NCBI RefSeq assembly: GCF_900143015.1
Contig: NZ_FSRT01000002.1
Coordinates: 124,001-188,000, forward strand
Reading direction: 5' to 3'
Length of the DNA stretch: 64,000 bases
Source: Fibrobacter sp. UWB11
GTDB taxonomy: Bacteria; Fibrobacterota; Fibrobacteria; Fibrobacterales; Fibrobacteraceae
Every line of letters starts with the position of its first letter. Position 1 is the stretch's first letter. The translations under genes and the position numbers were made by a program. Shown here one piece after another: positions 16,241 through 26,500 of the stretch. The notes below the pieces were generated by a model that made no database searches, was not told the origin of the DNA, and saw only the letters and a list, made by a program, of their open reading frames with translations.

Positions 16241-18985
16241 CTATTTCAGCGTTTTCAAGAAAGCGTCCAGCCTCTTCGAGAACTGAGCTGCCCCTAGATA
16301 GCTCACATGGTTGGGATTATTGGCCATCTCGTCTGTATAGTCGTGATGGCCATCTTTATATTCGTCGAAAATCACAATGCCCATAGCCTTAACCGCATCA
16401 ATAATCTGATGCGCCACATCCCAACTCGGGCCATACGGGTCGAACGCCTCCGTATCCTTATATCCCGGGTTACGTGGCGGAATGGCCGCAATCAGTTTGA
16501 TACCCTTCGAATCTGTAAATGCTTTTAGAGCCTTAATCTTTTTCAAGTTTTCTTGCAAGTACGGCGAATCATATGGCATTGCAGAAATATCGGCATTCAC
16601 AATCGGCACACCCCATTCACCTACAGGCAAAAGGAATGTTCCCTCTAAATACTGCTGACCGAGCAATACCTGCGGGAATTGCTGATCTTGACTTAGTGCA
16701 GCAATTTCATTTTGCGTCGACTTTGACAAATGATTTTCATCATAGCGGATGCCCGGAGAATTTTCAAGAACAGGCCCAGTCATCTCCTCATAACTTCTGT
16801 ACATGAACCCTGGCGAAAGTTCCACCACAACGTACTTCAACTTCGAGCCATACGGGACAACATAATGACGAATCAGATAATCAAACAGATGAATATCGGA
16901 CAACGTCACACCCATATTAATAGTCTTGAAAGACTTGATTGAATCTTCGATAACAGCATTCAAGAGCATCGAACTTCCAAAAGTCGCGACCTCAATTTTA
17001 TCGTTTTGATTCCAGAACGACTGTAATCTCATCCCAAGTTCTACCACAGCAAACGGGTAAGGGCTAGGGGCCTTGCTATCATAATAGGCGCCAGCGCTAT
17101 CCACATCTACAGTCGGCTTCGGATAATTTTCACCATCTTGCCAAACCCACAAGCAGGGGTGCCACAATTCTTCCCCTTCGACAAGTGGCACGACATCGCC
17201 ATTATCCAAATTCACAAGCGCCACTTGGCGATGTACACCATTGTAATCCGTGAGACTTGCAACAATTAAATTGCTAGCCTCATCCTTCAACATACCCACA
17301 GCCCATTCCGTATGGTCAAACGTGTATTTCGTTGGAGACGCCACCGTACGCACCAAATGTCCCGTGCTATCCGCCACAAGAATTCTTTCATGAACACCGT
17401 AATTTACGCCCACAAAATCACGTCCGCGCGTTCCACCAAAATCAAGGAACAACGTACGCTTCGTTCCATCTTTTGTCAAGGATGCATTGCAGGCCTGTTC
17501 TCCATTGTACCAAATCACATCTGTTCCCGTAAGCACATCCGTCAAATGAGCGCGTAAAAGCGTCGATGATGAAATTCCAAAACTATTATCCTTTTCGACA
17601 CCACCATGATAAGCACCATCAAACAGTGTTTCCGGCGCTCCAAACTTTCCTTTTGAGAACTTGATCTGCCATGTGCTTTCATTCATAAACGATTCACTTT
17701 TATTATTTGCCGCCGAAGACACATACACAATGACCGTATCGCCATTCGGGTTCACGCGCCAGCGAGGAATTGCAGCATTTTCCACCGGCAACTTTATCAA
17801 GTTACTTCCAGTTTCATTCAAGTCACGAACATAAACCGAAGACTCTTTCAAGACGCCTTCCATTGACGTGCAAAAAGCCACACGCTTCCCGTCCGGTGAA
17901 ATATCCGGATGATAGACATCTATTTTATCCTCAATTTCTACAATCTTTGCAGTTTTGGCAAAATCAACATATACGAGATTACCGCTCGCATCATTTCGGA
18001 AAGCAAGTTTGACGTTATAGGAATCCGTCAACCGTCTCAATTCAGAAGCGTCAATCAGCGGAGTAATCGGAGCAGACACAGAACCTCCGTTATCCGTAAA
18101 CCATGTCGCATCGGGAATCGAACCGCTCACCAAGCGGAATCCAAGATAATCGCCTTTTGTCGAACTCAAGATTGGGTACGTATCGCCCCTATTGTACAAA
18201 TGCATGGAAGCCGGAGAACTAAAATAGCTTCCGCCCTTTACAACGCAAGAACCAATAGCATCACCGTCAATCGAGCCTACAAAATTCAAGACAACGGTAT
18301 CCCTGAAAGAAGCATACCTATCGTTCACGAATTCAAGCATGTTCCCGGCCATGTCACAAAAAGCATTTGCCGATTCGTTCAACGAACAAACTTTATGGAC
18401 CTCATTTCCAGAGTACAATCCGTTCCAGCTCAACTCCGGATTCCAATTTTTAGAAGCCACAAAAGTCCATTCCGCTTCCGTCGGCAATCTAAAGCCATTC
18501 GCCTGCGGTTTGAACTTAAAGCTTTTCATATTGACACAGTGCTTCCCTTTATCGAATTCGGCAGAAGTGTATTCATAAGAAGTGTCAATTCCATGTTCCT
18601 TGCTCAACGCATTAGCGTACAAAACAGCATCATAAAAGGTCACATTTGCGGCAGGCAAGGAATCTTCTTTACAAGTAACCTTCACCCCCGAAACCTTACG
18701 CATGACATCGTTGAAACTCTTGCAAACAACTTCATGACGGTCCATGTAAAAGTCATAGGAAAACTCTACATTCATCTTTGGGCGTTCTAGTGTTTTTGCA
18801 GAAATATCATTTGTACCAAGCGACGTCTTTTTACCAGTCGCATTGACAAAGAGCATCCCCTCAAACCGGCCCTCCCCCATAACAGGCATGACCGAATTGT
18901 CCCCGTCGGAATGTTCGTCAGAACAAGAAATAGCTCCCAATGCTGTCAAAAAAAACAGCAATAAAACTTGATTTATTTTCTCCAT
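16241..18985 (-). CDS. TIGR02171-like lipoprotein: SUMF1-type, beta-propeller and SGNH-like regions
   Basis: A 914-residue lipoprotein with signal peptide ending LTALGAISC (Cys21). Three regions follow. Residues about 45-295 resemble formylglycine-generating-enzyme/SUMF1 domains (MDRHEV, NGFRLPTEAEWTFVA, DMAGNMLEFVND, VVKGGSYFSS, GDYLGFRLV). Residues about 315-640 look like a TolB/WD40-type propeller (YHPDISPDGKRVAFCTS). Residues about 655-912 look SGNH-hydrolase-like, with FGSSM and a late NPNHVSYLGA. This architecture matches the Fibrobacter paralogous lipoprotein family TIGR02171. I start at the ATG at 18985; a second ATG is six bases upstream. TATATT lies 12 bases before the chosen ATG. 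Function unknown; catalysis by either enzyme-like part is unproven. Confidence 0.8.
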   Translation of the reverse strand: MEKINQVLLLFFLTALGAISCSDEHSDGDNSVMPVMGEGRFEGMLFVNATGKKTSLGTNDISAKTLERPKMNVEFSYDFYMDRHEVVCKSFNDVMRKVSGVKVTCKEDSLPAANVTFYDAVLYANALSKEHGIDTSYEYTSAEFDKGKHCVNMKSFKFKPQANGFRLPTEAEWTFVASKNWNPELSWNGLYSGNEVHKVCSLNESANAFCDMAGNMLEFVNDRYASFRDTVVLNFVGSIDGDAIGSCVVKGGSYFSSPASMHLYNRGDTYPILSSTKGDYLGFRLVSGSIPDATWFTDNGGSVSAPITPLIDASELRRLTDSYNVKLAFRNDASGNLVYVDFAKTAKIVEIEDKIDVYHPDISPDGKRVAFCTSMEGVLKESSVYVRDLNETGSNLIKLPVENAAIPRWRVNPNGDTVIVYVSSAANNKSESFMNESTWQIKFSKGKFGAPETLFDGAYHGGVEKDNSFGISSSTLLRAHLTDVLTGTDVIWYNGEQACNASLTKDGTKRTLFLDFGGTRGRDFVGVNYGVHERILVADSTGHLVRTVASPTKYTFDHTEWAVGMLKDEASNLIVASLTDYNGVHRQVALVNLDNGDVVPLVEGEELWHPCLWVWQDGENYPKPTVDVDSAGAYYDSKAPSPYPFAVVELGMRLQSFWNQNDKIEVATFGSSMLLNAVIEDSIKSFKTINMGVTLSDIHLFDYLIRHYVVPYGSKLKYVVVELSPGFMYRSYEEMTGPVLENSPGIRYDENHLSKSTQNEIAALSQDQQFPQVLLGQQYLEGTFLLPVGEWGVPIVNADISAMPYDSPYLQENLKKIKALKAFTDSKGIKLIAAIPPRNPGYKDTEAFDPYGPSWDVAHQIIDAVKAMGIVIFDEYKDGHHDYTDEMANNPNHVSYLGAAQFSKRLDAFLKTLK

Positions 18986-19012
18986 ATCCATAATATACTA
19001 TTTTTTACTTAC

Positions 19013-20203
19013 ATGGAATCAAATATCGAATCTTCGAATAATACACTTTGGAGCCGCACGTTTATCACGGTCGCCGCGGCGAACTTTTTGCTTTTCTTTA
19101 GCTTTTACCAGCTATTGCCGATTCTACCGTTATATATCATCGACAAGTTCCAGACAGACAACGCCACCGCAGGTTTTATCATATCGCTATACACGATCGG
19201 CGCCCTCGCCTGTAGACCGTTCGCAGGCTTCCTTGTCGATACATTCAGCCGTAAGCCGCTTTACTTTTGGACATTCTTCGCTTTCACGCTTTGCTTTTTA
19301 GGCTACAAGACTGTAGGGCTATTGCCCATCCTTGCGGTCGTTCGCTTTGCGCACGGACTCTTCTTTGGTATTTCGAGTACAGCAAGTAATACGGTGGCCA
19401 TCGATGCACTGCCCGCGAGTCGCCGAGGCGAAGGCATCGGTTACTTCGGGATCAGCGTGAACTTAGCCTTCGCCACCGGTCCCATGACCGGTATGTTTCT
19501 TTACGAAGCATTCGGCGACGGAATCGTTTTCGCCATTTCCACCGCACTTTGCGTTATCGGACTTGTGCTAGTGCAGACACTCAAAGTAAAGCCCCGCGAA
19601 AAGAAAAAACACACTCCGCTTTCGTTAGACCGTTTTTTCCTCACACGCGCTATCCCGCAATTTGCAAATTTCATCTTCGTCGGATTTGCCTACGGCCCAG
19701 TCACGAACTATATCGCCATTTATGCAAATGAGCTCGGAATCAGCGGCACAGGCTGGTTTTACGCGCTTATTGCAACAGGGCTTATCATGAACCGCATTAT
19801 GACCGGAAGACTCATCGACCGCGGCTACCTGATTCACCTCGTCGGCACCGGCATGACTTTGAACGTTATCGCTTACTTTATCCTCGCCTTTTGCCATGGC
19901 CCCATTACATTTTTCTTGTCCGCATTCCTCATCGGTACAAGCCTAGGACTAATCTTCCCCGGTTACCAGACCATGTGCGTGAACCTCGCCCGCCACGACC
20001 AACGAGGTACAGCAAATAGTACATACCTCAGCGGGTGGGATATCGGTATCGGTGCAGGAATTCTTGTCGGTGGCGCTATGGCAAACCACTTCGGCATGCA
20101 CCAGCAAGTATTCTTTGCATGTGCAATCGCCCTCGTTATTGCAGATATCATGTACCTTGCATACACAGCAAAGCATTATTTGAAGAATAAATTGGAAGGG
20201 TGA
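19013..20203 (+). CDS. Major facilitator superfamily transporter
   Basis: A 396-residue protein with twelve predicted membrane helices. The loop after helix 2 has the MFS signature in the form GFLVDTFSRKPLY, and GRLIDRGYLIH repeats it in the second half. It resembles drug/metabolite exporters of the YfcJ or arabinose-efflux type, but the substrate cannot be inferred. Start at the ATG at 19013, only 27 bases from the divergent start of the TIGR02171-like gene, so the two promoters overlap. It converges with the diguanylate cyclase gene. Confidence 0.9.
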   Translation: MESNIESSNNTLWSRTFITVAAANFLLFFSFYQLLPILPLYIIDKFQTDNATAGFIISLYTIGALACRPFAGFLVDTFSRKPLYFWTFFAFTLCFLGYKTVGLLPILAVVRFAHGLFFGISSTASNTVAIDALPASRRGEGIGYFGISVNLAFATGPMTGMFLYEAFGDGIVFAISTALCVIGLVLVQTLKVKPREKKKHTPLSLDRFFLTRAIPQFANFIFVGFAYGPVTNYIAIYANELGISGTGWFYALIATGLIMNRIMTGRLIDRGYLIHLVGTGMTLNVIAYFILAFCHGPITFFLSAFLIGTSLGLIFPGYQTMCVNLARHDQRGTANSTYLSGWDIGIGAGILVGGAMANHFGMHQQVFFACAIALVIADIMYLAYTAKHYLKNKLEG

Positions 20204-20301
20204 TTTTCAATTCAGAATTAGGAAGTAGGAATTAGGAATTTTTTGGCGGCTCCGCCGCGATTATTTTAATTCCGAACTCCGAGCTCCGAATTCCTAATTA
20301 T
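20204..20301. repeat. Intergenic inverted repeat with TAGGAATT motifs
   Basis: Between convergent genes, AATTAGGAAGTAGGAATTAGGAATT on the left is answered by AATTCCGAACTCCGAGCTCCGAATTCCTAATTA on the right, with a GGCGG-CT-CCGCC hairpin between them. The whole can fold into one long imperfect stem and may terminate both genes. Confidence 0.55.
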
Positions 20302-21435
20302 CTACGCAAGTCTTTTGTCTTCGTACATTTTTTTGTCGGCGTTGACCATGCTTTCTTTAAAGCTTTCTGGACGACCATCCCAATGGGCAAAGCCCATGCT
20401 CGCCTCAATCGTATAAGAGCGCGGATCATCCTGTTTCGAAATTTCTTCTTGCAAACAGTTCTTAATCTGTTTCACCACTTCGTCAGGCACATCCGTCTGC
20501 GCAATCAACAAGAACTCGTCACCCCCATAGCGGCAAAGGAACATCGAATAGCTCAAACGTTCGCACGCTTTCTTTAACGCCTGCGAAACAAGCACAAGCG
20601 CGCGGTCTCCTTCGGCGTGTCCATAAGTATCGTTGATTTGCTTAAAGTGGTCCACATCCACCATAATTACAAAAGAATCTTTTTCTTCGCGCTGCTGGAG
20701 CAAAAAATGATGCAAACGATTGCGATTGTTAAGCATCGTCAACGAATCGGTCGATATCAATTGGTTCTGCAAATGCAAATAGACAAACAAAATAATAAAA
20801 GTACACCAGAAGCAGAAAATCGGGGTCGTTAGCGAAAATAAAATTTGTGCGCCACCTGCAATCATCACGCCAGGTGTATAGCTAGCCACAATCAAGTATG
20901 TTCGTAAATTTGGACTGTTTTGCAACTGACTAGCACGAATAAGCCCACGAATCGTCGCTATAATCAAGTAGACGAAGGGTAAAAACGAAAGGATAAAGTA
21001 ATACAAATCGCGAGGTTCAAGATTTTCGTCTAGCCAAAAACCCGGAGCAACAATAAACGATACAAGCAAAGCAAAAGTCTGTACAAAAATTGGGATTCGC
21101 AATTTCATCTGAAGGTGATCTATCTGCTTGCGAGTCATATCTGGCCGAGTGCTAATTTCGGCAAAAACAAAACAGCTATATATTACCATCGGCATAATGG
21201 CTGCATTTAGGAAATTTACCGTCAACACACTAAACGTATTTTTGGGAATTACACTATCGTTAACAAGAGCCCACAACGAATCATTAACAAAATAGAAGAT
21301 ATGCCATAACACCAATTTTTGGAAAAGAGGGTATTTCAGCAAAGGTGTCGGGAGTTTCTTGATACTGTATAGCAAAAGCATCAGTATACAGACGCACCCA
21401 AGATTAACTGCAGTATAGAATCCAAACACGCTCAT
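20302..21435 (-). CDS. Membrane diguanylate cyclase (GGDEF)
   Basis: A 377-residue protein with about seven membrane helices in residues 1-225 and a GGDEF domain in 228-377. The active site GGDEF is intact at 304-308 (RYGGDEFLL), and Asp260 in MVDVDHFKQIND is the conserved metal ligand, so it should make cyclic di-GMP from GTP. No RxxD inhibitory site is evident just before GGDEF. The membrane part resembles the 7TM sensing modules found in such proteins; the signal is unknown. It stands alone, convergent with the transporter gene. Confidence 0.92.
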   Translation of the reverse strand: MSVFGFYTAVNLGCVCILMLLLYSIKKLPTPLLKYPLFQKLVLWHIFYFVNDSLWALVNDSVIPKNTFSVLTVNFLNAAIMPMVIYSCFVFAEISTRPDMTRKQIDHLQMKLRIPIFVQTFALLVSFIVAPGFWLDENLEPRDLYYFILSFLPFVYLIIATIRGLIRASQLQNSPNLRTYLIVASYTPGVMIAGGAQILFSLTTPIFCFWCTFIILFVYLHLQNQLISTDSLTMLNNRNRLHHFLLQQREEKDSFVIMVDVDHFKQINDTYGHAEGDRALVLVSQALKKACERLSYSMFLCRYGGDEFLLIAQTDVPDEVVKQIKNCLQEEISKQDDPRSYTIEASMGFAHWDGRPESFKESMVNADKKMYEDKRLA

Positions 21436-21535
21436 ATTAAGAAAAATACTCTTTTTCCTAAAAAGTGTTAAAAATTTCCCTGTTTATTCTATAAAACATA
21501 GTTTTCATCACAACACTAGCAATCCTGCCCCAAAT

Positions 21536-21615
21536 GTTGCATATACAAAACTTTTTATCATCAAACGCACTCAAAAATCGTAATTTTAACACATTTTACG
21601 CAATTATCGTTGCAT
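21536..21615 (+). promoter_or_regulatory. Paired operator-like sites upstream of TIGR02147 copy 3
   Basis: GTTGCAT occurs at 21536-21542 and again at 21609-21615, an offset of 73 bases. The distal copy is in a near-palindrome TTGCATATACAA (21538-21549). The proximal copy ends seven bases from the -35 box. Geometry matches the sites before the other two TIGR02147 genes, with a different sequence. Confidence 0.5.
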
Positions 21616-21622
21616 GAAAATA

Positions 21623-21651
21623 TTGTTTTTTCGTAAAGATCTATTTATATT
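21623..21651 (+). promoter_or_regulatory. Promoter of TIGR02147 copy 3
   Basis: TTGTTT (21623-21628) and TATATT (21646-21651) with a 17-base spacer; nine bases separate the -10 box from the ATG at 21661, and no Shine-Dalgarno sequence is present. Confidence 0.6.
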
Positions 21652-21660
21652 TATTATCAA

Positions 21661-22491
21661 ATGAAAGCCATTATTGAATACTCCGACTTCCGCAAGTACA
21701 TGCGCGACTTCTACGAAGAGCGTAAGCTCCGCCATGTTTTCTCATGGCGTGAATTTTCCAAAGCAGCCGGTTTTACATCGTCATCGTACATGAAAGTCGT
21801 CTGCGACGGGAAAAGCAATTTGAGCCGAATCGGAGTCGAACGCACCGGGCAAGCCATGGGACTTGTCGGCTTCGAAATGGACTACTTCAGGGCAATGGTC
21901 AACTTCGGGCAAGAAACCGACGAAACAAAAAAGAAAGCCGCCTACGAAGAAATGCTTTCCATTGCAAAAATTCACAAAGTCAGAGTCATCGAAGGCGATT
22001 TGTTTGAATTTTACGAGAGCTGGAGAAACCCCGTCTTGAGGGAACTGGCCCCGCTCATGCCGGGCGCCACGCCGAGCGAACTCGCGAAAATGTGCTATAC
22101 AGACGTCACCGCCACAGACATCAAGCAGACACTCGATTTTTTGGTCAAAGCGGGATTTATCAAAAAGACCGGCGAGAACACATTCGTCCAAACCGAGACA
22201 TCCATCAAAGGTTCCCCCGAGGCAACAAAACTCGCTATTCGCGAAATGCACCGCGAAATGGCGAAAATTGCAGCAAATTCACTCGACCTCGCCAAAACGG
22301 AAAGAAACTTCAGCGGCATCACCATGGGTATATCCAAGGACTCTTACGAACAAATCGTAAAAGAGCTGGACGAATGTCGCCGTAAAATCGTAAGCATTGC
22401 CGCCGGCGACAAAAACATCAACCAAGTTTATAGATTAAATTTACAGTTATTCCCTCTCACGCGAAAAATCAAGGAGAATGGCAATGATTAA
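21661..22491 (+). CDS. TIGR02147 / DUF4423 family putative transcriptional regulator (copy 3)
   Basis: A 276-residue paralog of the two regulators near the left end, somewhat more divergent: MKAIIEYSDFRKYMRDFYEE, helix-turn-helix region REFSKAAGFTSSSYMK...GKSNLS...RTGQAMGL, and the tail YRLNLQLFPLTRKIKE. Its putative recognition segment (SSSYMKVV) differs from SPSYLKMV and SPSYLKLV of the others, in line with the different operator-like sequence upstream. It overlaps the following lipoprotein gene by eight bases. DNA binding and autoregulation are inferred. Confidence 0.85.
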   Translation: MKAIIEYSDFRKYMRDFYEERKLRHVFSWREFSKAAGFTSSSYMKVVCDGKSNLSRIGVERTGQAMGLVGFEMDYFRAMVNFGQETDETKKKAAYEEMLSIAKIHKVRVIEGDLFEFYESWRNPVLRELAPLMPGATPSELAKMCYTDVTATDIKQTLDFLVKAGFIKKTGENTFVQTETSIKGSPEATKLAIREMHREMAKIAANSLDLAKTERNFSGITMGISKDSYEQIVKELDECRRKIVSIAAGDKNINQVYRLNLQLFPLTRKIKENGND

Positions 22492-23371
22492 TCTGTTCAA
22501 AAAAATTTCATCCGTGGGCATAACCACCACCGCTTTTTTTTGCGCATTAGCCTGCTCCGACAAAATCGCAGGGACAGCCGAAGAACCAAACCAGGTCGCT
22601 TACGGGACTAGCTCCAGCAGTGAATTTATAAATGAAAATCCTGATGTACGCGTAAATTCATCTTCTTCCAATATCGAATACTCGAGTGGCATAATCACCA
22701 GCAGCGATACCACCCCAGTCCCAAATCCGTCAACATCATCATCTGTAGATCCGATTGGCAACCCCGGGAACTTCGGTCATAGCGAAGGATGCTACACATC
22801 TGATGGCCAAAAACGACAATGCGGCGACACCGAGACTTCATCGCGTTCTCTTAATGACTATCTCAATATGTACGGCATAACGAGAGTTGCTTTCGATACA
22901 AACGTACTTGCATACAACAAAACTTTCGTTTCCACTCAAGATACCGCCGATAACGCGACCGTCGCTGAACTCAGAACACTCGGGCTACACAAAATCACTA
23001 AAGAAAACCAAATTGGCTTAGTTTACCTTTTCAAGAAAACAACCACGTTCATGGGCGGCAAGCTCTACGAAAAAGACGGCACCATTTCATTCCAAATGGA
23101 AGGTTGCCAACTTTACATATTAAACATCGAGGAAACATCGCCAGCGGTACACGTGCTCTCCAGCATCACAAAAGACACGATTACCATCGCTGACTTTCAT
23201 GACAAATGCGATTACGAGCAGCTTCCGTACTATTTACACGTCGGATTCCTATTCGAATACTGCGGTGAGTTTTCCGAAAGCCCTGAAATCAATAGAACAT
23301 CCACGTACAAAGAAACCATAAAATGCGGTTCAGTAGAGTACGACGAATTTATCAATAAGAAAAAACGGTAA
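22484..23371 (+). CDS. Ser-rich lipoprotein paired with TIGR02147 copy 3
   Basis: A 295-residue lipoprotein. AAGGAG lies seven bases before the ATG at 22484, which I prefer to an ATG six bases upstream that would be too close to it. The signal peptide ends TAFFCALAC, and a long Ser/Thr/Pro linker (SSSSEF, SSSSNIEYSSG, PSTSSSVDP) reaches to about residue 90. The C-terminal domain of about 180 residues contains several Cys and a VAFDTNVLAYN segment; the lipoprotein at 63006-63806 has a similar SFDSHVLAVN. No recognised family. The gene starts inside the end of the regulator gene, so the two are translationally coupled. Confidence 0.8.
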   Translation: MINLFKKISSVGITTTAFFCALACSDKIAGTAEEPNQVAYGTSSSSEFINENPDVRVNSSSSNIEYSSGIITSSDTTPVPNPSTSSSVDPIGNPGNFGHSEGCYTSDGQKRQCGDTETSSRSLNDYLNMYGITRVAFDTNVLAYNKTFVSTQDTADNATVAELRTLGLHKITKENQIGLVYLFKKTTTFMGGKLYEKDGTISFQMEGCQLYILNIEETSPAVHVLSSITKDTITIADFHDKCDYEQLPYYLHVGFLFEYCGEFSESPEINRTSTYKETIKCGSVEYDEFINKKKR

Positions 23372-23403
23372 ATAACGAACAAGGAGTGGGCGTACCCACC
23401 ATA

Positions 23404-23440
23404 CAAAAAAGGGCCGCAGCATTTTATTGCTACGGTCTTT
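23404..23440. terminator. Bidirectional terminator between lipoprotein gene and carB
   Basis: Minus strand: CCGTAGCA-ATAAAA-TGCTGCGG (one G-U pair) then CCCTTTTTT, about 65 bases after the carB stop; the plus strand ends in GGTCTTT. Confidence 0.7.
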
Positions 23441-23463
23441 AATGTTTTTGACACGCTTGTAAT

Positions 23464-23493
23464 GGCGATGCCGGAACGGAGCCCGGCATGACA
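23464..23493. repeat. REP-like hairpin
   Basis: Minus strand TGTCATGCCGG-GCTCCGTT-CCGGCATC. It resembles the hairpin at 62195-62224, which also begins TGTCAT followed by a GC stem, and so may belong to a small dispersed repeat family. Confidence 0.45.
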
Positions 23494-23502
23494 CTTTAGG
23501 CG

Positions 23503-26500
23503 TTACACTTCTTCAATAGAAGCATGGTACTCTTGGAGAGACTTCACTGCACCATGGCCGTTACGAGCAGCGGCGATGCCCTTCACGGTGTTGTAGGCAC
23601 CGGCGAGGGTCGTGATGTACGGAACCTTGTACTTGATGGCGGCCTTGCGGATGGCGCTTTCGTCCTTGATGGCGTCGCGCTTTGCCCACGGCGTGTTGAT
23701 GATGAGGTTCACCTGCTTGTTCAGGATGATATCGAGAACGTTCGGGCGGCCTTCAGCAATCTTGTTCACCACTTCGCACTTGACACCGGCAGCTTCGTAG
23801 AACTTGGCGGTACCTTCGGTAGCGTAAATCTTGAAGCCGAGCTTCTGGAATTCCTTGCCGATTTCGATGGCCTGTTCAGACAAGTTAACCTTGTCGGAGA
23901 GGCTAATCAGCACGGCACCTTCGTTCGGGAGGAAGGAACCTGCGGCTTCCTGGCTCTTGTAGTAAGCGAGGGCGTAGTCGTCGGAGAGGCCGAGAACTTC
24001 GCCAGTGGAGCGCATTTCGGGGCCGAGAACCGGGTCCACCTTCGGGAACTTGTCGAACGGGAACACAGCTTCCTTGGCACCGTGGTGGTTGAACTTCTTG
24101 TCCTTGAGCTTCAAGTCTTCGAGCTTCGCGCCGAGCATGAGGCGGGTCGCGAGGCGGGCCATCTGCGTGTTACAGACCTTGGATACCAGAGGCACCGTGC
24201 GGCTTGCGCGCGGGTTCGCTTCCAGGACGAACACCTTGCCGTCTTCGATGGCGTACTGCATGTTCATGAGGCCGCAAACGTGGAGGGCTTCGGCAATCTT
24301 CCTGGTGTAATCCTTGATGGTTGCCAAGTTTTCCTTGGTGATGGTCACCGGCGGGATGATGCAGGCGGAGTCACCGGAGTGGACACCGGCAAGTTCCACG
24401 TGTTCCATCACGGACGGGATGTAAACGTGTTCGCCGTCAGAGAGGGCATCGGCTTCGCATTCCAAAGCGTTGTGGAGGAAGCGGTCGATGAGGAGCGGGC
24501 GATCCGGAGTCACGCCGACAGCCTTTGCAACGTATTCGCGGAGCATGGCTTCGTCGTAGATGACTTCCATGCCGCGGCCGCCAAGCACGAAGCTCGGGCG
24601 GATCATCACCGGGTAGCCACCGATCTGCTTGACGCAAGCGAGGGCTTCGTCGATGTTCGTGGCCATGCCGCTTTCCGGCATCGGGATGCCGAGCTGGTCC
24701 ATCATCTTGCGGAACAAGTCGCGGTCTTCGGCGATGTCGATGGAGTCGATGCTCGTACCGAGAATCTTGACGCCTTCGTCGCTCAAGGCGCGGGCGATGT
24801 TCAGCGGAGTCTGTCCACCGAACTGCACGATCACACCAGCCGGCTTTTCCTTATGATAGATTTGCAGCACGTCTTCCAAAGAAACCGGTTCGAAGTACAG
24901 CTTGTCGGAGGTATCGTAGTCAGTAGAAACCGTTTCGGGGTTGCAGTTCACCATGATGGTTTCGTAACCCATTTCGCGGAGAGCCATGGCAGCATGGCAG
25001 CAGCAGTAGTCGAATTCGATACCCTGGCCGATTCTGTTCGGGCCACCGCCGAGAATCATGATCTTCTTCGGATTATTGGAAGCGGTAGATTCGTCCTTGC
25101 AGTTGTAGGTGCTGTAGTAGTAGTACTGGTCCTTCACGCCGCTCACCGGCACTGCGCACCAGCCTTCGACCACGCCGAGTTCTGTACGCTTCTTGCGCAC
25201 GTCCTTTTCGCGGATGCCGAGGATCTTGGCGATGTACTTGTCGCTGAAGCCGTCCTTCTTGGCCTTGATGAGGAGTTCATCAGCCGGGAGGCGGCCCGGA
25301 GTCTTGAGCATTTCTTCTTCGAGTTCCACGAGTTCGCGCATCTGCTGCACGAAGTAAGCCTTTTCGTAGGTGGCGGCGAAGATTTCTTCGTCGGTAGCGC
25401 CCTTACGGATGGCTTCGTACATCTGGAAGTGGCGTTCAGAAGAAGCGGTCTTCATCATTTCGAGGAGCTCTTCCTTGCTCTTCTTGTTGAAGTCCTTGGC
25501 AAAGCCGAGGCCGGAGCGACCATTTTCGAGGCCGCGAATAGCCTTCTGGAGGGTTTCCTTGTAGGTCTTGCCGATAGCCATGACTTCGCCCACAGCCTTC
25601 ATCTGGGTGCCGAGGCAGTCATCGACGCCGCGGAACTTTTCGAATGCCCAGCGTGCGAACTTGAGCACCACGTAGTCACCGCTCGGGGTGTACTTTTCGA
25701 GGGAGCCATCGCGCCAGTACGGAATCTGGTCGAGGGTGAGGCCTGCGGCGAGCTTTGCAGAAATGAGGGCGATCGGGAAGCCGGTAGCCTTGGAAGCAAG
25801 GGCAGAGGAGCGGCTGGTACGCGGGTTGATTTCGATAATCACCACGCGGCCGGTCTTCGGGTCGTGAGCGAACTGCACGTTGGTACCGCCAATCACGCCG
25901 ATAGATTCCACAATCTTGAAGGCCTTTTCCTTCAGTTCTTCTTCGAGCTTCTTGTCGATGGTGAGGAACGGGGCTGCGCAGAAGGAGTCGCCAGTATGCA
26001 CGCCCACCGGGTCGATGTTTTCGATGAAGCAGATGGCAATCATCTGGTTCTTGGAGTCACGCACGACTTCGACTTCGAGTTCTTCCCAGCCGAGGATGGA
26101 TTCTTCGATGAGGCACTGGTGCGTCATCGAGAGTTCAAGACCGTTACTGCAAATGGTGCGGAGTTCTTCCACATTGTAGCAGAAACCGCCGCCTGCACCA
26201 CCCATGGTGTATGCCGGACGGACCACCACCGGGTAGCCGATTTCGGAAACAATCTTTTCGGCTTCTTCCACAGAGTGGCAAATGCCGGAGCGCGGGGTGT
26301 CGATGCCGAGCTTCTGCATGGTTTCCTTGAAGATTTCACGGTCTTCGCCGCGTTCGATAGCGTCGAGGTTCACACCGATGACCTTCACGCCGTACTTGTC
26401 CAAGACACCAGCCTTGCTAAGAGCAGAGGCGAGGTTCAAGCCGGTCTGGCCGCCCAAGTTCGGGAGGAGGGCCTGCGGGCGTTCCTTTTCGATAATCTGG

